Source: Bacteroidales bacterium H5
Lineage (GTDB): Bacteria > Bacteroidota > Bacteroidia > Bacteroidales > Muribaculaceae
Direction: 5' to 3'
Assembly (NCBI GenBank): GCA_001701225.1
Contig: DAAQ01000003.1
Location: forward strand, 1-64,000
DNA length: 64,000 nucleotides
How positions within the stretch are numbered: position 1 is the first letter of the stretch; every line of letters begins with the position of its first letter. The notes under the pieces are model-generated. The model had not been told where the DNA came from. It worked only from the letters and a program-made list of their open reading frames with translations, and did not search any database. The translations under genes and the position numbers were made by a program. Positions 43,046 to 51,152 of the stretch are shown here, piece by piece.

Positions 43046-43079
43046 GGTATATGGTTGTCATTAAAGATAATGGCTTTTT

Positions 43080-46000
43080 TTATATCACGGGGGGCATTGC
43101 CGGAGGGGCAGGTGGAACGGGAGGCATCCCTGGTGCCGGAGGCATGGAGGGGGGCATCTTTGGTGCGAAAAGCGATTTGAGCGTATCGACCTGACCTGCG
43201 GGCGACCATGAGGCCATACCTTCCATCCATACGGTAGACTGTGCCGTAAGCTGTCCTGTCTGCACCATTTCCCGGCATTTCGCACGGTTGAATGGCCCAT
43301 ATTGCTGACCGGCGACAGCGATATATAAGCTGATTTCGGGCTCCGGGACAGGGGGTGTCGCTATCGGCGTGCCGGGTAGAGGTGGAGGCGTCGCGCCGTT
43401 GCCATCGGTAGAAACTCCATTTTGGCCCCCTAAGGGCTCTTTCCGGGCTGCGACTTCCTCGGCATTCTCAACTGCGAACAGTGACGGGAACTGCGAGCCG
43501 TTGCCCTCGCTGTGGAGCAGTATGGCATTGCCCGCATCGGTGTTGGTGTTGCCCGTGTGCAGGAAATCCTCATATCGCTTCATATAGGGGCGCATCCAGT
43601 CGATGGCTCGCATCGGGAAGCAATAATTCACGGTGATGATGGATAGCTCGTCCTTGCGCGGGCTTTTGCGGTTGACGGTGATTGTGGTGCGGGCCGTGCT
43701 CTGGTTGAACGAGTTCTTGAATGCCTCCTCGAGTTTGTCGGCAAAGCGTTTCAGCCCCTCGTTCTCGTCGGGCGACGGTATGGAGACCAGTATGGCTTTC
43801 TTGTTGATGCTCGCGGGATTGGTTGGCGAGAGGTTCCCCTCGTTGTTGCGCAGGTGCAACTGTATCTGGTCGTTGTTCAGTTTCAGATAGACCCCGCTCT
43901 GCTGGACAATCTTGTTTGCGAATGCCTTGATGTCATCGTCTGTCTTGAGTTGTTGCTGCAGTTGGGTGAGGATGTTCAGGCCAAGCACTTTCTTGTCGGC
44001 GTCTGCCTTCTCGCTATGCTTGGTGCGCACAATCTCTGAGAGCTTGATGTCGAAGGCATCCTTGATGTCATCGACATGTATGTCGTTGGCCAGGATGCCG
44101 AAATTGACGAAATCGCCTTTCGGCAATATCGCATCGCGCAGTTGGCCTGCGATATTTGGCATCTCGATCTTGTCAACCTTAACATCAATCTCGAATTCGC
44201 ACATGGCCTCCTCCTCGCTCACCTCGATGATGGCGCCGCGCATATCCTCGAGGCCCTTGTTGGTCTTGCGCTGTGCGGCCACCAGTTTCTCGGTCTCCTC
44301 GATGGCGTCTGTTATTTTCTGTCCGAAAGCCGAGATGTCGGCATCAAGCCTGCCAATCTCTACGGATATTCTTGCCGCGAGCCTTTGGGCGAACCCGAGG
44401 GCGACGAGGCGTGTTTTTGACGAATAGTAATCGGTGAGTATGCCCTGATGCTCGGCATAGCGGCGCGAGCCTGTGCCGACCATGCGCTGCAGTATGCCCA
44501 GGCGGCTCCACTCCTCGACGTTGCCAAGGCGGTCTTCGTCGATGGCCCTGTAGTTTTCGGTCTCTTCCCTGATTGCGGTCTCGATCTCGGTGCGTATCTC
44601 ACCGATGCGCTCGATGAGCAATCTTGACACGCGCTGAAGCTCGATGATGGATATGTCGCCGAGTTTCCATTTGTCAAAAAGTCCGTGCTCGATCTTGCGG
44701 CGCACCTCCTTGGCCATCTCGGGAATTGCACGCTCTTTGGCGGTATAGAACCCCTCGACACCATCCTCGCGGAAATGTGTCGAATAGAAATCGGCGAGTA
44801 TGTTGTCGAGCTCGTTGAGGGGGTTGTTGTCTTTCTTTGCCTCCTCGGCATATCCGATGGCCTTGTCGTGCCAATAGTCATTGAACTGAGGATAGTCCGT
44901 GTCCGACTCGAGTATCTTTTTCTCGAGGGTCAGGTGCTCGAGATCAAGCATCCATGCCTGCTGGTTCTCTTTTGACAGATAGTCGCGGCGATAGTCCTTG
45001 TTGCGTTCCTCGTTGACAAATCCCTGGTTCTCGCGCCAGTTGTTATACTTGAACTGATAGAGTATCGACTCACCAAGGGTATAGGTGATATGCTTGAGCA
45101 CGCGCAGTTCGGGATATATGACGCGCTTGATGCCGAACGAGTTGATTTTCTTGGTCCTGGCTACGGGGACACGTCCGTCGGCCCCGCTGTTGGCTGCTTC
45201 GTCAAACTCGAGGGCGAAATCATCCATGTTCTCGAAAGTCTGGGCTCTGATGATGTCCATATTGACGGCATCCTCGTCGCTGACATAGAATATGCGCGCG
45301 AAAATATAGTCGCTGACTATTTTGGGCAGTTCAGAGAGCGAGTTGATGGTAAGACCGTTCTCATTGACATTGCTGTATACCGTCAGGCCGTCGGCTATTC
45401 CCTTCACACGGTCGTTATACAGTTTTATCTCACCCCTTCCTGTCACATCCTGAGGGTTCCAGCGTCCAGCCTGAAGGGCGTTGAGCTCTTTCATTGCCGC
45501 TACGCCATTCTGATAATAACGGCCCTGGTCCATGTCACTTTTGGGGAGGCTCATCTCTGGCAGCATGGCGAATACCAGGATTTTCGCGTCGGGATATGCC
45601 TTGCGTGTCTGCACAAGTGCGTCGACGATTGAGCCTGAGCCCGTACCGCCCGAAAGTCCGGCAAAGATATAGATGGTGGTCTTGTCGGCTGTCCCCGAGA
45701 TTTCCTGGGCGCGATAATAGGCATCCTTGAGGCTGTTGACATACCCTATGGCATTTGCGGCAAAGAGCAGACGCCCGGCTCTGCGCTTCTGTCCGGCTGC
45801 CTGTCCCAGCGACCCGATGGCCGACTTGACGGCACCGACATTCTCGACGATACCCTTGACAGACGGATAATTGTTGATGTGGTCGAGGATATGCTCGACA
45901 TCGACAGCCTTGATGTTGAGAAACTCGTTGTTGGTAAAGGATGCGTCCTGTCCCATCACTCTGAAGTCGGCGCGTGCCCTGCCGTCTTTGGGCATCATCT

Positions 46001-46166
46001 CGTCTGTGGAGTCCACATAGAGGATGGAGACGGGTTGCTTCTTACGTTCTTCGGAGGTCGGGAACTCCTCGAACATACGCATCTTGAATGCCCGGAGTAT
46101 CTTGCCTCCGGTTCCGCCGAGACCGACAAGTATATGATTGCCTGTAACGGTGATTGTGTTGCTCAT
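43080..46166 (-). CDS. Tubulin/FtsZ-like GTPase with C-terminal GYF-like domain and proline-rich tail
   Basis: A 1028-residue cytosolic protein of the Tubulin_2 type. GLGGTGGKILRAF (15-27) is the nucleotide-loop T1 and AGLSGGTGSGSIVDAL (169-184) carries the tubulin signature GGTGSGS at 173-179. It is about three times FtsZ length: a helical middle (~480-700, with many Glu/Arg coiled-coil-like segments) follows the GTPase part. Near ~945-995 is a GYF_2-type domain (LYIAVAGQQYGPFNRAKCRE, WMEGMASWSPAGQV), flanked by Pro-rich stretches (PPPLPGTPIATPPVPEPE and a last 25 residues rich in MPP). The central gene of the operon. Polymerisation and partners are untested. Confidence 0.85.
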   Translation of the reverse strand: MSNTITVTGNHILVGLGGTGGKILRAFKMRMFEEFPTSEERKKQPVSILYVDSTDEMMPKDGRARADFRVMGQDASFTNNEFLNIKAVDVEHILDHINNYPSVKGIVENVGAVKSAIGSLGQAAGQKRRAGRLLFAANAIGYVNSLKDAYYRAQEISGTADKTTIYIFAGLSGGTGSGSIVDALVQTRKAYPDAKILVFAMLPEMSLPKSDMDQGRYYQNGVAAMKELNALQAGRWNPQDVTGRGEIKLYNDRVKGIADGLTVYSNVNENGLTINSLSELPKIVSDYIFARIFYVSDEDAVNMDIIRAQTFENMDDFALEFDEAANSGADGRVPVARTKKINSFGIKRVIYPELRVLKHITYTLGESILYQFKYNNWRENQGFVNEERNKDYRRDYLSKENQQAWMLDLEHLTLEKKILESDTDYPQFNDYWHDKAIGYAEEAKKDNNPLNELDNILADFYSTHFREDGVEGFYTAKERAIPEMAKEVRRKIEHGLFDKWKLGDISIIELQRVSRLLIERIGEIRTEIETAIREETENYRAIDEDRLGNVEEWSRLGILQRMVGTGSRRYAEHQGILTDYYSSKTRLVALGFAQRLAARISVEIGRLDADISAFGQKITDAIEETEKLVAAQRKTNKGLEDMRGAIIEVSEEEAMCEFEIDVKVDKIEMPNIAGQLRDAILPKGDFVNFGILANDIHVDDIKDAFDIKLSEIVRTKHSEKADADKKVLGLNILTQLQQQLKTDDDIKAFANKIVQQSGVYLKLNNDQIQLHLRNNEGNLSPTNPASINKKAILVSIPSPDENEGLKRFADKLEEAFKNSFNQSTARTTITVNRKSPRKDELSIITVNYCFPMRAIDWMRPYMKRYEDFLHTGNTNTDAGNAILLHSEGNGSQFPSLFAVENAEEVAARKEPLGGQNGVSTDGNGATPPPLPGTPIATPPVPEPEISLYIAVAGQQYGPFNRAKCREMVQTGQLTAQSTVWMEGMASWSPAGQVDTLKSLFAPKMPPSMPPAPGMPPVPPAPPAMPPVI

Positions 46167-46192
46167 GGTATATGTATATTATGTATTTGTTT

Positions 46193-46798
46193 TCAGATTC
46201 TTAAGGATTTCCGCCTCCCGCCATAGCGTGATGCCACCCTGTCGTGTGTTCTGCCTGTCTGCCGTCTCCCCGGCCTGTGGGTGGATTTGCGTCCCATTGT
46301 CTTGATGACGGCTATGGCAGCTATGACCACGAAAAGGAGTGACCACAGCAGGCGTCCGGTTATTATGCCGTTGAGATAGCTCCTCAGCGTATCGCACAGG
46401 ACAGCGGGGAGTTCTGTGATGGTATGGCCTGAAAAATCGCACGAGTCGGCGTAATAGTACAGTATCGGATGCTCTTCGAGCACGTCCCGGAAAATCTCGT
46501 TTGACTGGAATGTGCTGACGGTCGAGCTCATGTCGAGCCCTGACGAGTCAATCGCGTTCTCGACCATATCCTGTATCGACGAGATGTCCGATTTCATGGC
46601 GAGAGCTCCGCAGATGATTGTGCTGTTCCATATTATAATCAAAGAGAGCACCCCGAGCACGGCATATGACACTGGCTTGAAAACGGCATCCTTGTACCAT
46701 CCCTTTATCAGAAAGATGAAAAGAGATAAGAACAGGACAGTAATCAGCCCTCCGTACAAGAGGCTCCCGATTGAGTATTTCAATATGGCACTGAACAT
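46193..46798 (-). CDS. Three-TM membrane protein, first gene of the tubulin-like operon
   Basis: A 201-residue membrane protein. TM segments at ~13-33 (SLLYGGLITVLFLSLFIFLI), ~42-66 (VSYAVLGVLSLIIIWNSTIIC) and ~148-165 (LLWSLLFVVIAAIAVI). A periplasmic loop (~67-147) lies between TM2 and TM3, and a very basic tail (GRKSTHRPGRRQTGR, RYGGRRKSLRI) is cytoplasmic and could contact nucleic acid, lipid or the acidic tubulin-like protein. No family recognised. Its ATG lies 21 bp left of the inverted-repeat segment, so it is the first gene to be switched. Confidence 0.65.
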   Translation of the reverse strand: MFSAILKYSIGSLLYGGLITVLFLSLFIFLIKGWYKDAVFKPVSYAVLGVLSLIIIWNSTIICGALAMKSDISSIQDMVENAIDSSGLDMSSTVSTFQSNEIFRDVLEEHPILYYYADSCDFSGHTITELPAVLCDTLRSYLNGIITGRLLWSLLFVVIAAIAVIKTMGRKSTHRPGRRQTGRTHDRVASRYGGRRKSLRI

Positions 46799-46813
46799 AT
46801 TTAAGGTTTAAGG

Positions 46814-46821
46814 TACTTTTG
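46814..46821 (+). promoter_or_regulatory. TAnnTTTG box at the left inverted repeat
   Basis: TACTTTTG on the plus strand partly overlaps the left 13-bp repeat; no -33 element is seen. If active it would transcribe inward, toward a 20-codon frame. Confidence 0.35.
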
Positions 46822-47009
46822 CATAGAGATATGGACGACATGGATTTTATTGCCAGCCAGATTATTATATCTGATATTGGTAAGATTTGCTAAACATATT
46901 CGGTTTTTGGTAGGCTGATGTATAAAATTCCATAAAAAAAGTTTTGCGATAGGGGATGTAATTCAGAAATATTTCGTAACTTCGCATTTGGTTAAGTATC
47001 TCTATGCAA
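46819..47009. promoter_or_regulatory. Candidate invertible promoter segment
   Basis: TTGCATAGAGATA (46819-46831) and its exact complement TATCTCTATGCAA (46997-47009) bound a 165-bp AT-rich spacer. It lies between a tyrosine recombinase gene and the seven-gene operon. Inside, TAACTTCG (46977-46984, one mismatch to TAnnTTTG) faces right, away from the operon. No TAnnTTTG box faces the operon in this orientation. Inversion would place the box ~60 nt upstream of the ATG at 46798. Confidence 0.65.
46831..46893 (+). other. 20-codon frame MDDMDF... inside the segment
   Basis: ATG GAC GAC follows the left repeat and a TACTTTTG box; it ends at TAA 46893. The 16-bp string AGAGATATGGACGACA at its start recurs at 47009-47024. 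Coding status is unproven. Confidence 0.25.
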
Positions 47010-47014
47010 GAGAT

Positions 47015-47068
47015 ATGGACGACAACAAGACCTTTGAGCCTCAGAACCACCTGGTGCTGAGGCGATAA
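47015..47068 (+). other. 17-codon frame MDDNKTFEPQ... just outside the segment
   Basis: It starts in the second copy of AGAGATATGGACGACA and ends at TAA 47068. In the present orientation it would be the only product of the rightward promoter; its 3' half is also the hairpin at 47038-47063. A leader peptide or a by-product of the repeat. Confidence 0.3.
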
Positions 47069-47075
47069 TGTTTTT
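47038..47075 (+). terminator. Hairpin facing the rightward promoter
   Basis: GCCTCAG (47038-47044) pairs with CTGAGGC (47057-47063), with an inner ACC/GGT; TTTTT follows at 47071-47075 after 7 nt. It would stop plus-strand transcripts before they run antisense into the recombinase gene. Confidence 0.5.
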
Positions 47076-47084
47076 AGGGGAAGC

Positions 47085-48290
47085 TCATTTAAGTGATTTC
47101 AGAATAAGTGAGTTTGCTTTGTCGACGACGGACATGTCGAGGCTCGCGAGGTATATCCGTGTCGTGGTCTCGTTGTCGTGGCCCATCCCCTCGGATATGA
47201 CCGAGAGGGGGATGCCTTTGGCTTTGGCGGCCGATGCCCAGCTATGTCGGGCTACATAGAGGGTCACCGGGGCAGCCAGGCCGATCATTGCTGCTATCCG
47301 CTTTAGGTTATGGTTGATGTTGTAACTTGCATTGCGGTATGTGCATCTCTCGTTGGTGCCGCAGTTCCTGATGACCGGGAGCAAGTAGGCGCTTTTGTTC
47401 TCGGGATACTTGTCAAGAATCATCTGCATCTCTTTTGTCCATCTGATGGTAAGCTGCTGTCCCGTCTTGCGGCGGCGATAGGTGACATAGCCGTCCCTGA
47501 GATCTGTTTTTCTAAGGAAGGCCATGTCGATGAAGCTCATACCACGCAGATAGAAGCTCATGAGGAACATATCGCGCGCATAGTCGAGCGTGGGTGTCAC
47601 CGATAGTTCCAGTTCCTTGATTCTCTTTATCACACTCAGTGGTACTGCGCGTTTGACGGTCTTGTCGATTCCTGTGTAGACGTGCCTGAACGGATTGCGG
47701 TTTTCAATCACACCCTTCTCTACGCCACGGTTGTAGACCGCCCGGAGTATGCGCGTATAGAATGAAATGGTGTTTGGGGCGACCCCGCGGTTTCTCAGCC
47801 ACGCCTCGTAACCCTCCATCAGGTCTGAGGTTATGCGGTCGAGCATGATGTCCTCCTCATTCCTGAATTTCCTGAAACTGTTGAGGGTAGATCTGTAGGT
47901 CTCCGACGTCCTGATTTTGCCGTTCTGTCTCAGCCGGGAGATGACATCCTCCATGAAATTGAAAAGCGAACATTCATGCCTATAGCGGTTAAATTCTTCG
48001 ATTACGTCATCGGCGGTATATGTCAGCCCGTCGGCGTCGAGCTTGCGGTCAATTCTTGTCAGCCGCTCGATATCACGGCGGATATGCTCACGGATAGAGA
48101 GTATCACAAGCTTACGGTCACTCTTGCGGAGGGCCGTCACCATCGATTGTCTCTCATCCCACTCGGAGGTGAATACTTTGTAGCCTGTCAGCATCTGTCG
48201 TACCTTCCTTCCGTGGATAATCTGATAGTAGATTGTCCCTTCGCGGTCTGTGACAGTTGAGGGCCGGAATTTTACTTTTATTGAAGCCAT
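47085..48290 (-). CDS. Tyrosine recombinase of the Bacteroides DNA-invertase type
   Basis: A 401-residue recombinase from ATG 48290 (MASIKVKFRPSTVTDREGTI). The N-terminal arm-binding part (residues 1-~90) has the IYYQIIHGRKVRQMLTGYK form seen in Bacteroides invertases. The core-binding domain begins ~115 (FNFMEDVISRLRQNGK). The catalytic domain shows YLRGMSFIDMAFL (Arg I), YRRRKTGQQLTI (Lys), LYVARHSWASAAK (Arg II), GMGHDNETTTRIYLASL (His, Tyr). Relatives such as Mpi and the Tsr proteins flip promoter segments. Here the gene ends 76 bp from a pair of inverted repeats and is followed by the tubulin-like operon, so local promoter inversion is the most likely job. Confidence 0.85.
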   Translation of the reverse strand: MASIKVKFRPSTVTDREGTIYYQIIHGRKVRQMLTGYKVFTSEWDERQSMVTALRKSDRKLVILSIREHIRRDIERLTRIDRKLDADGLTYTADDVIEEFNRYRHECSLFNFMEDVISRLRQNGKIRTSETYRSTLNSFRKFRNEEDIMLDRITSDLMEGYEAWLRNRGVAPNTISFYTRILRAVYNRGVEKGVIENRNPFRHVYTGIDKTVKRAVPLSVIKRIKELELSVTPTLDYARDMFLMSFYLRGMSFIDMAFLRKTDLRDGYVTYRRRKTGQQLTIRWTKEMQMILDKYPENKSAYLLPVIRNCGTNERCTYRNASYNINHNLKRIAAMIGLAAPVTLYVARHSWASAAKAKGIPLSVISEGMGHDNETTTRIYLASLDMSVVDKANSLILKSLK

Positions 48291-48331
48291 TATAATATGA
48301 AGCTTTGGATTTTGAAATAAAATAGACTCGG

Positions 48332-48339
48332 CAAAAGTA
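48332..48339 (-). promoter_or_regulatory. -7 box of the recombinase gene
   Basis: TACTTTTG on the minus strand, 41 nt before the ATG at 48290; the -33 element is unclear. Confidence 0.5.
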
Positions 48340-48447
48340 GTATTCCTTATAATATCATCGGATTTATAGAGCAATAATTGTTGTCGTTACGTTTCGTGGG
48401 GAGAACTTTGCGGGTGGGGGAGGTGTTTTATCATAAACCCTGAAATC

Positions 48448-49398
48448 ATGGACAGACCATCTTCATCACCTCTCCGGCAGGGGCCTGGGCACGGCGCGGG
48501 TGCGTCGGGCGCCCTGATCGGCAATGCCTGCATATTGTTCGCCACCATCTTCTGGGGCGTGAACGTGTCGTTCACCAAGGCCCTGATTCCCGAATGGATG
48601 ACTGCCGACGGCATCATCGCCGTGCGTCTGGTGGGTGGCTGCCTGCTGATGTGGCTCGCATCTGTGTTTGTAAAATGCACTGCGATAGCGCGCAAGGACT
48701 GGCTGAAGCTGTTTCTCGGTGGTGCAGTGGGGCTTTTCGCGTTCATCTATCTTTTTGTCACGTCGCTAAGATACGGCAATCCTATCGACATATCCATAAT
48801 CATGACACTGCCCCCGGTGTTTGTGATATTGATAGGTGTGATTTTTCAGGAGAGGCGTCCGTCGGGAATGGAGTATGCCGGGGTGGTATTGTCGATGGCA
48901 GGTGCGGTCACCGTGATTCTGGCCGGGCAGAGCGGACATAACGGCAGCGACAATCTGCTGGGCGATCTTCTGGCTGTGGCCTCGACGGCCTGCTATGCGT
49001 TTTATCTTGTCATCCTCGAAGGGCCAACGCGTACATATCGCCCTGTCAATATGCTTAGATGGGTGTTCCTTTTCGCCGCCATCCCTGCACTTATTTTCAT
49101 CCCGGGAATGAAGTCGATGCCGATACTGCATACATCAGAGGCCGCACCGTGGCTTGAGATAGGCTTTATCCTGTTCTGCCCGACATTCCTGGCATATTTT
49201 CTGGTGCAGCCTGCCATAAAGCATATCGGGTCGGAGCTTGTGTCGCTATATCAGTATCTGCTCCCTGTTTTCGCTACCCTCTCGGCAGTGGTCATGGGAC
49301 TCGACCACCTGAAATGGATCCAGGTGGTGGCCATGGCGATAATAGTGGGTGGAATGATTCTTACCAATGTCGGCAAGCGTCACCGCAAGGCGGCATGA
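48448..49398 (+). CDS. EamA/DMT-family transporter
   Basis: A 316-residue membrane protein with ten predicted TM segments in two EamA halves: ILFATIFWGVNVSFTKALIP, DGIIAVRLVGGCLLMWLASV, AVGLFAFIYLFVTSLRYGNP, then LLAVASTACYAFYLVILEGP and YQYLLPVFATLSAVVMGLD. The short Gly/Pro-rich N-terminus (DRPSSSPLRQGPGHGAG) is unusual and a later start is possible. Drug/metabolite export is the family role; the substrate is unknown. It is transcribed alone, convergent with the TPR gene (5 bp apart). Confidence 0.88.
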   Translation: MDRPSSSPLRQGPGHGAGASGALIGNACILFATIFWGVNVSFTKALIPEWMTADGIIAVRLVGGCLLMWLASVFVKCTAIARKDWLKLFLGGAVGLFAFIYLFVTSLRYGNPIDISIIMTLPPVFVILIGVIFQERRPSGMEYAGVVLSMAGAVTVILAGQSGHNGSDNLLGDLLAVASTACYAFYLVILEGPTRTYRPVNMLRWVFLFAAIPALIFIPGMKSMPILHTSEAAPWLEIGFILFCPTFLAYFLVQPAIKHIGSELVSLYQYLLPVFATLSAVVMGLDHLKWIQVVAMAIIVGGMILTNVGKRHRKAA

Positions 49399-49403
49399 AA
49401 GCC

Positions 49404-50219
49404 TCATTTCATGAACTCGGCGGCGCGTCGCGGGTCTATGCCGAGCTCGGTCGCGCGGATGGCGTCGCGGCGTGCATCATCCGGGCGGAATCTCATCTTG
49501 TTGAGGGCGGCGCGGTAGAGATACAGCTCACCGTCGTCGGGCGCGAGCTCGAGCGCGCTGGCTATGTCGTCTGACGCTTCCTGAAGTTCGCCCGTGATGA
49601 GATAGCAGTATGCGCGCGCGCCATAATATTCGGGTTCCTTATGGGTGTCGAGCAGGGCGGTGTAGTAGGGGATGGCCTCGGCATACTCGCCCACAGCGCA
49701 GTGCATGGTGGCACATCCGACGCGGGCCTCGTCGGTCTCCGGCTTGTGTTCCCTCAGCCAGTCCATGTCGGCCTTGGCGTCGTTGAACTTGCGGTGGCGC
49801 AGGGAGAGGAGCCCGTGATTGAGCCGGGCGGTCACGTCGGCCGAGTCGAGCTGCAGGATTGTGGCATAGTCCGCAAGCGCCTCATCCTCGCGTCCCATAG
49901 CGGTGAGCACGCGGGCGCGGTTTGTGAGTATGGTTACTGATTTCGGAGCCCTGTGATGTGCCTCGTTGAGAGTGAGCACGGCCAGCGAGTCCTGTCCCAT
50001 ATTATATTGTATCATCCCCAGGTTGCTCATAAGCAGTATGTTGCCGGGATTGTCGGGCTCAATAGCCATGGCGCGGTCTATGGCCTCGACGGCCTTGAGC
50101 CATTCACCTTTGTCACAGGCCTTGTCGGCCTCGTCGACCGCCTCCATGTACGGGGTTTCGGCCAGGATGCCGAGGCTGGTGGACAGGAGCATGGCGAGTG
50201 TTATGAGGAGTCTTGTCAT
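49404..50219 (-). CDS. Exported TPR-repeat protein
   Basis: A 271-residue protein with signal peptide MTRLLITLAMLLSTSLGILA and about six tetratricopeptide repeats (KGEWLKAVEAIDRAMAIEPD, GREDEALADYATILQLDSAD, GEYAEAIPYYTALLDTHKEP, GELQEASDDIASALELAPDD). Protein-protein scaffold in the periplasm or at the membrane; partner unknown. The ATG at 50219 overlaps the stop of the AraC gene by 4 bp, so the two are coupled; the upstream extension to 50393 lies inside that gene. Confidence 0.8.
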   Translation of the reverse strand: MTRLLITLAMLLSTSLGILAETPYMEAVDEADKACDKGEWLKAVEAIDRAMAIEPDNPGNILLMSNLGMIQYNMGQDSLAVLTLNEAHHRAPKSVTILTNRARVLTAMGREDEALADYATILQLDSADVTARLNHGLLSLRHRKFNDAKADMDWLREHKPETDEARVGCATMHCAVGEYAEAIPYYTALLDTHKEPEYYGARAYCYLITGELQEASDDIASALELAPDDGELYLYRAALNKMRFRPDDARRDAIRATELGIDPRRAAEFMK

Positions 50220-51067
50220 AAGTCGGAGAGTCGTGTGCGGTAGTCGCGTGGCGAGATGCCGGTGAGATGTTTGAAATATTTGCCGAAGAAGGACTGGTTG
50301 GAGAAATTCAGCGCCGAGCTTATCTCCTGTATGTTCATGCCTGTGGTGCGCAGCAGCAGCTTGGCCTCGAGTATCACGCGGCGGTCTATCCATTCGCCCG
50401 CGGTCTGGCCGCTCACCTCCTTCAGTACCGCCGAGAGGTGCTTGGGAGTGACGAAGAGGCGGTCGGCATAGAAATTGACAGAGCGTTCGTCCTTGAAATG
50501 TTTCTCGAGCACGTCAATGAACTGTGCCAGCAGTTCCTTGCGTCGCGATTTGTGCCCTATGTCGCGCGTGCGCAGGGCATATATGCCCAATGTGTTGTAG
50601 AACAGCAGCTCGCACAGGCTCTCGAGGGCCATCGTGCCGAATGGGCGGTCGATGTCGCGCATCTGTCGCTTGAACATGTCGTGTATCAGCGACAGGGCGT
50701 CATACTCCTCTGGAGTTATCTCTATCATCGGATTGCCGTTGTAGAGCAGGCTGTACGGGATGACATATTGCAGCGAGGGGAGCATCTGGTGGAGCCGCTC
50801 GGCCGAGACGGTCACGAAGAAGCCTTTGAAATCCGAGCTTGTCTCCAGACGGTCGACTATATGTCCCGGTCTCAGCACCATTACCCTGTTGCGCCCCATG
50901 CGCCGGTGGGCCAGGTCAATCTCGGCGGTAATCTCGCCATTGCCGCATACGGCCATAATCATACTGTCGAGTTTGGCCGGCAGTGTGATGGACGGAATTT
51001 CCGAAAGGGTGCGGAATACGTATATGTCGCGTTTCAGTCCCTTGGTGGCGAGGTTTGCTTGCTGCAT
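50216..51067 (-). CDS. AraC-family transcriptional regulator
   Basis: A 283-residue regulator. The N-terminal cupin-like sensor domain (ITAEIDLAHRRMGRNRVMVLRPG) precedes a helix-turn-helix pair: SVNFYADRLFVTPKHLSAVLKEVSG and NIQEISSALNFSNQSFFGKYFKHLTGISPRDYR, the AraC signature. Its promoter box is at 51097-51104. The coupling to a TPR protein (ATGA overlap) suggests the TPR protein modulates the regulator or is part of its response, but this is inference. Confidence 0.92.
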   Translation of the reverse strand: MQQANLATKGLKRDIYVFRTLSEIPSITLPAKLDSMIMAVCGNGEITAEIDLAHRRMGRNRVMVLRPGHIVDRLETSSDFKGFFVTVSAERLHQMLPSLQYVIPYSLLYNGNPMIEITPEEYDALSLIHDMFKRQMRDIDRPFGTMALESLCELLFYNTLGIYALRTRDIGHKSRRKELLAQFIDVLEKHFKDERSVNFYADRLFVTPKHLSAVLKEVSGQTAGEWIDRRVILEAKLLLRTTGMNIQEISSALNFSNQSFFGKYFKHLTGISPRDYRTRLSDL

Positions 51068-51096
51068 AGGTTTTGAGGGAGAATTGGTTTAATGCC

Positions 51097-51104
51097 ACAA
51101 AGTT
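51097..51104 (-). promoter_or_regulatory. -7 box of the AraC-TPR operon
   Basis: TAACTTTG on the minus strand, 29 nt before the ATG at 51067. Confidence 0.55.
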
Positions 51105-51152
51105 ATGAAATTTTTCCTAATTATTGACCTGTTTTCCCCTTTTTCGTGCGGA

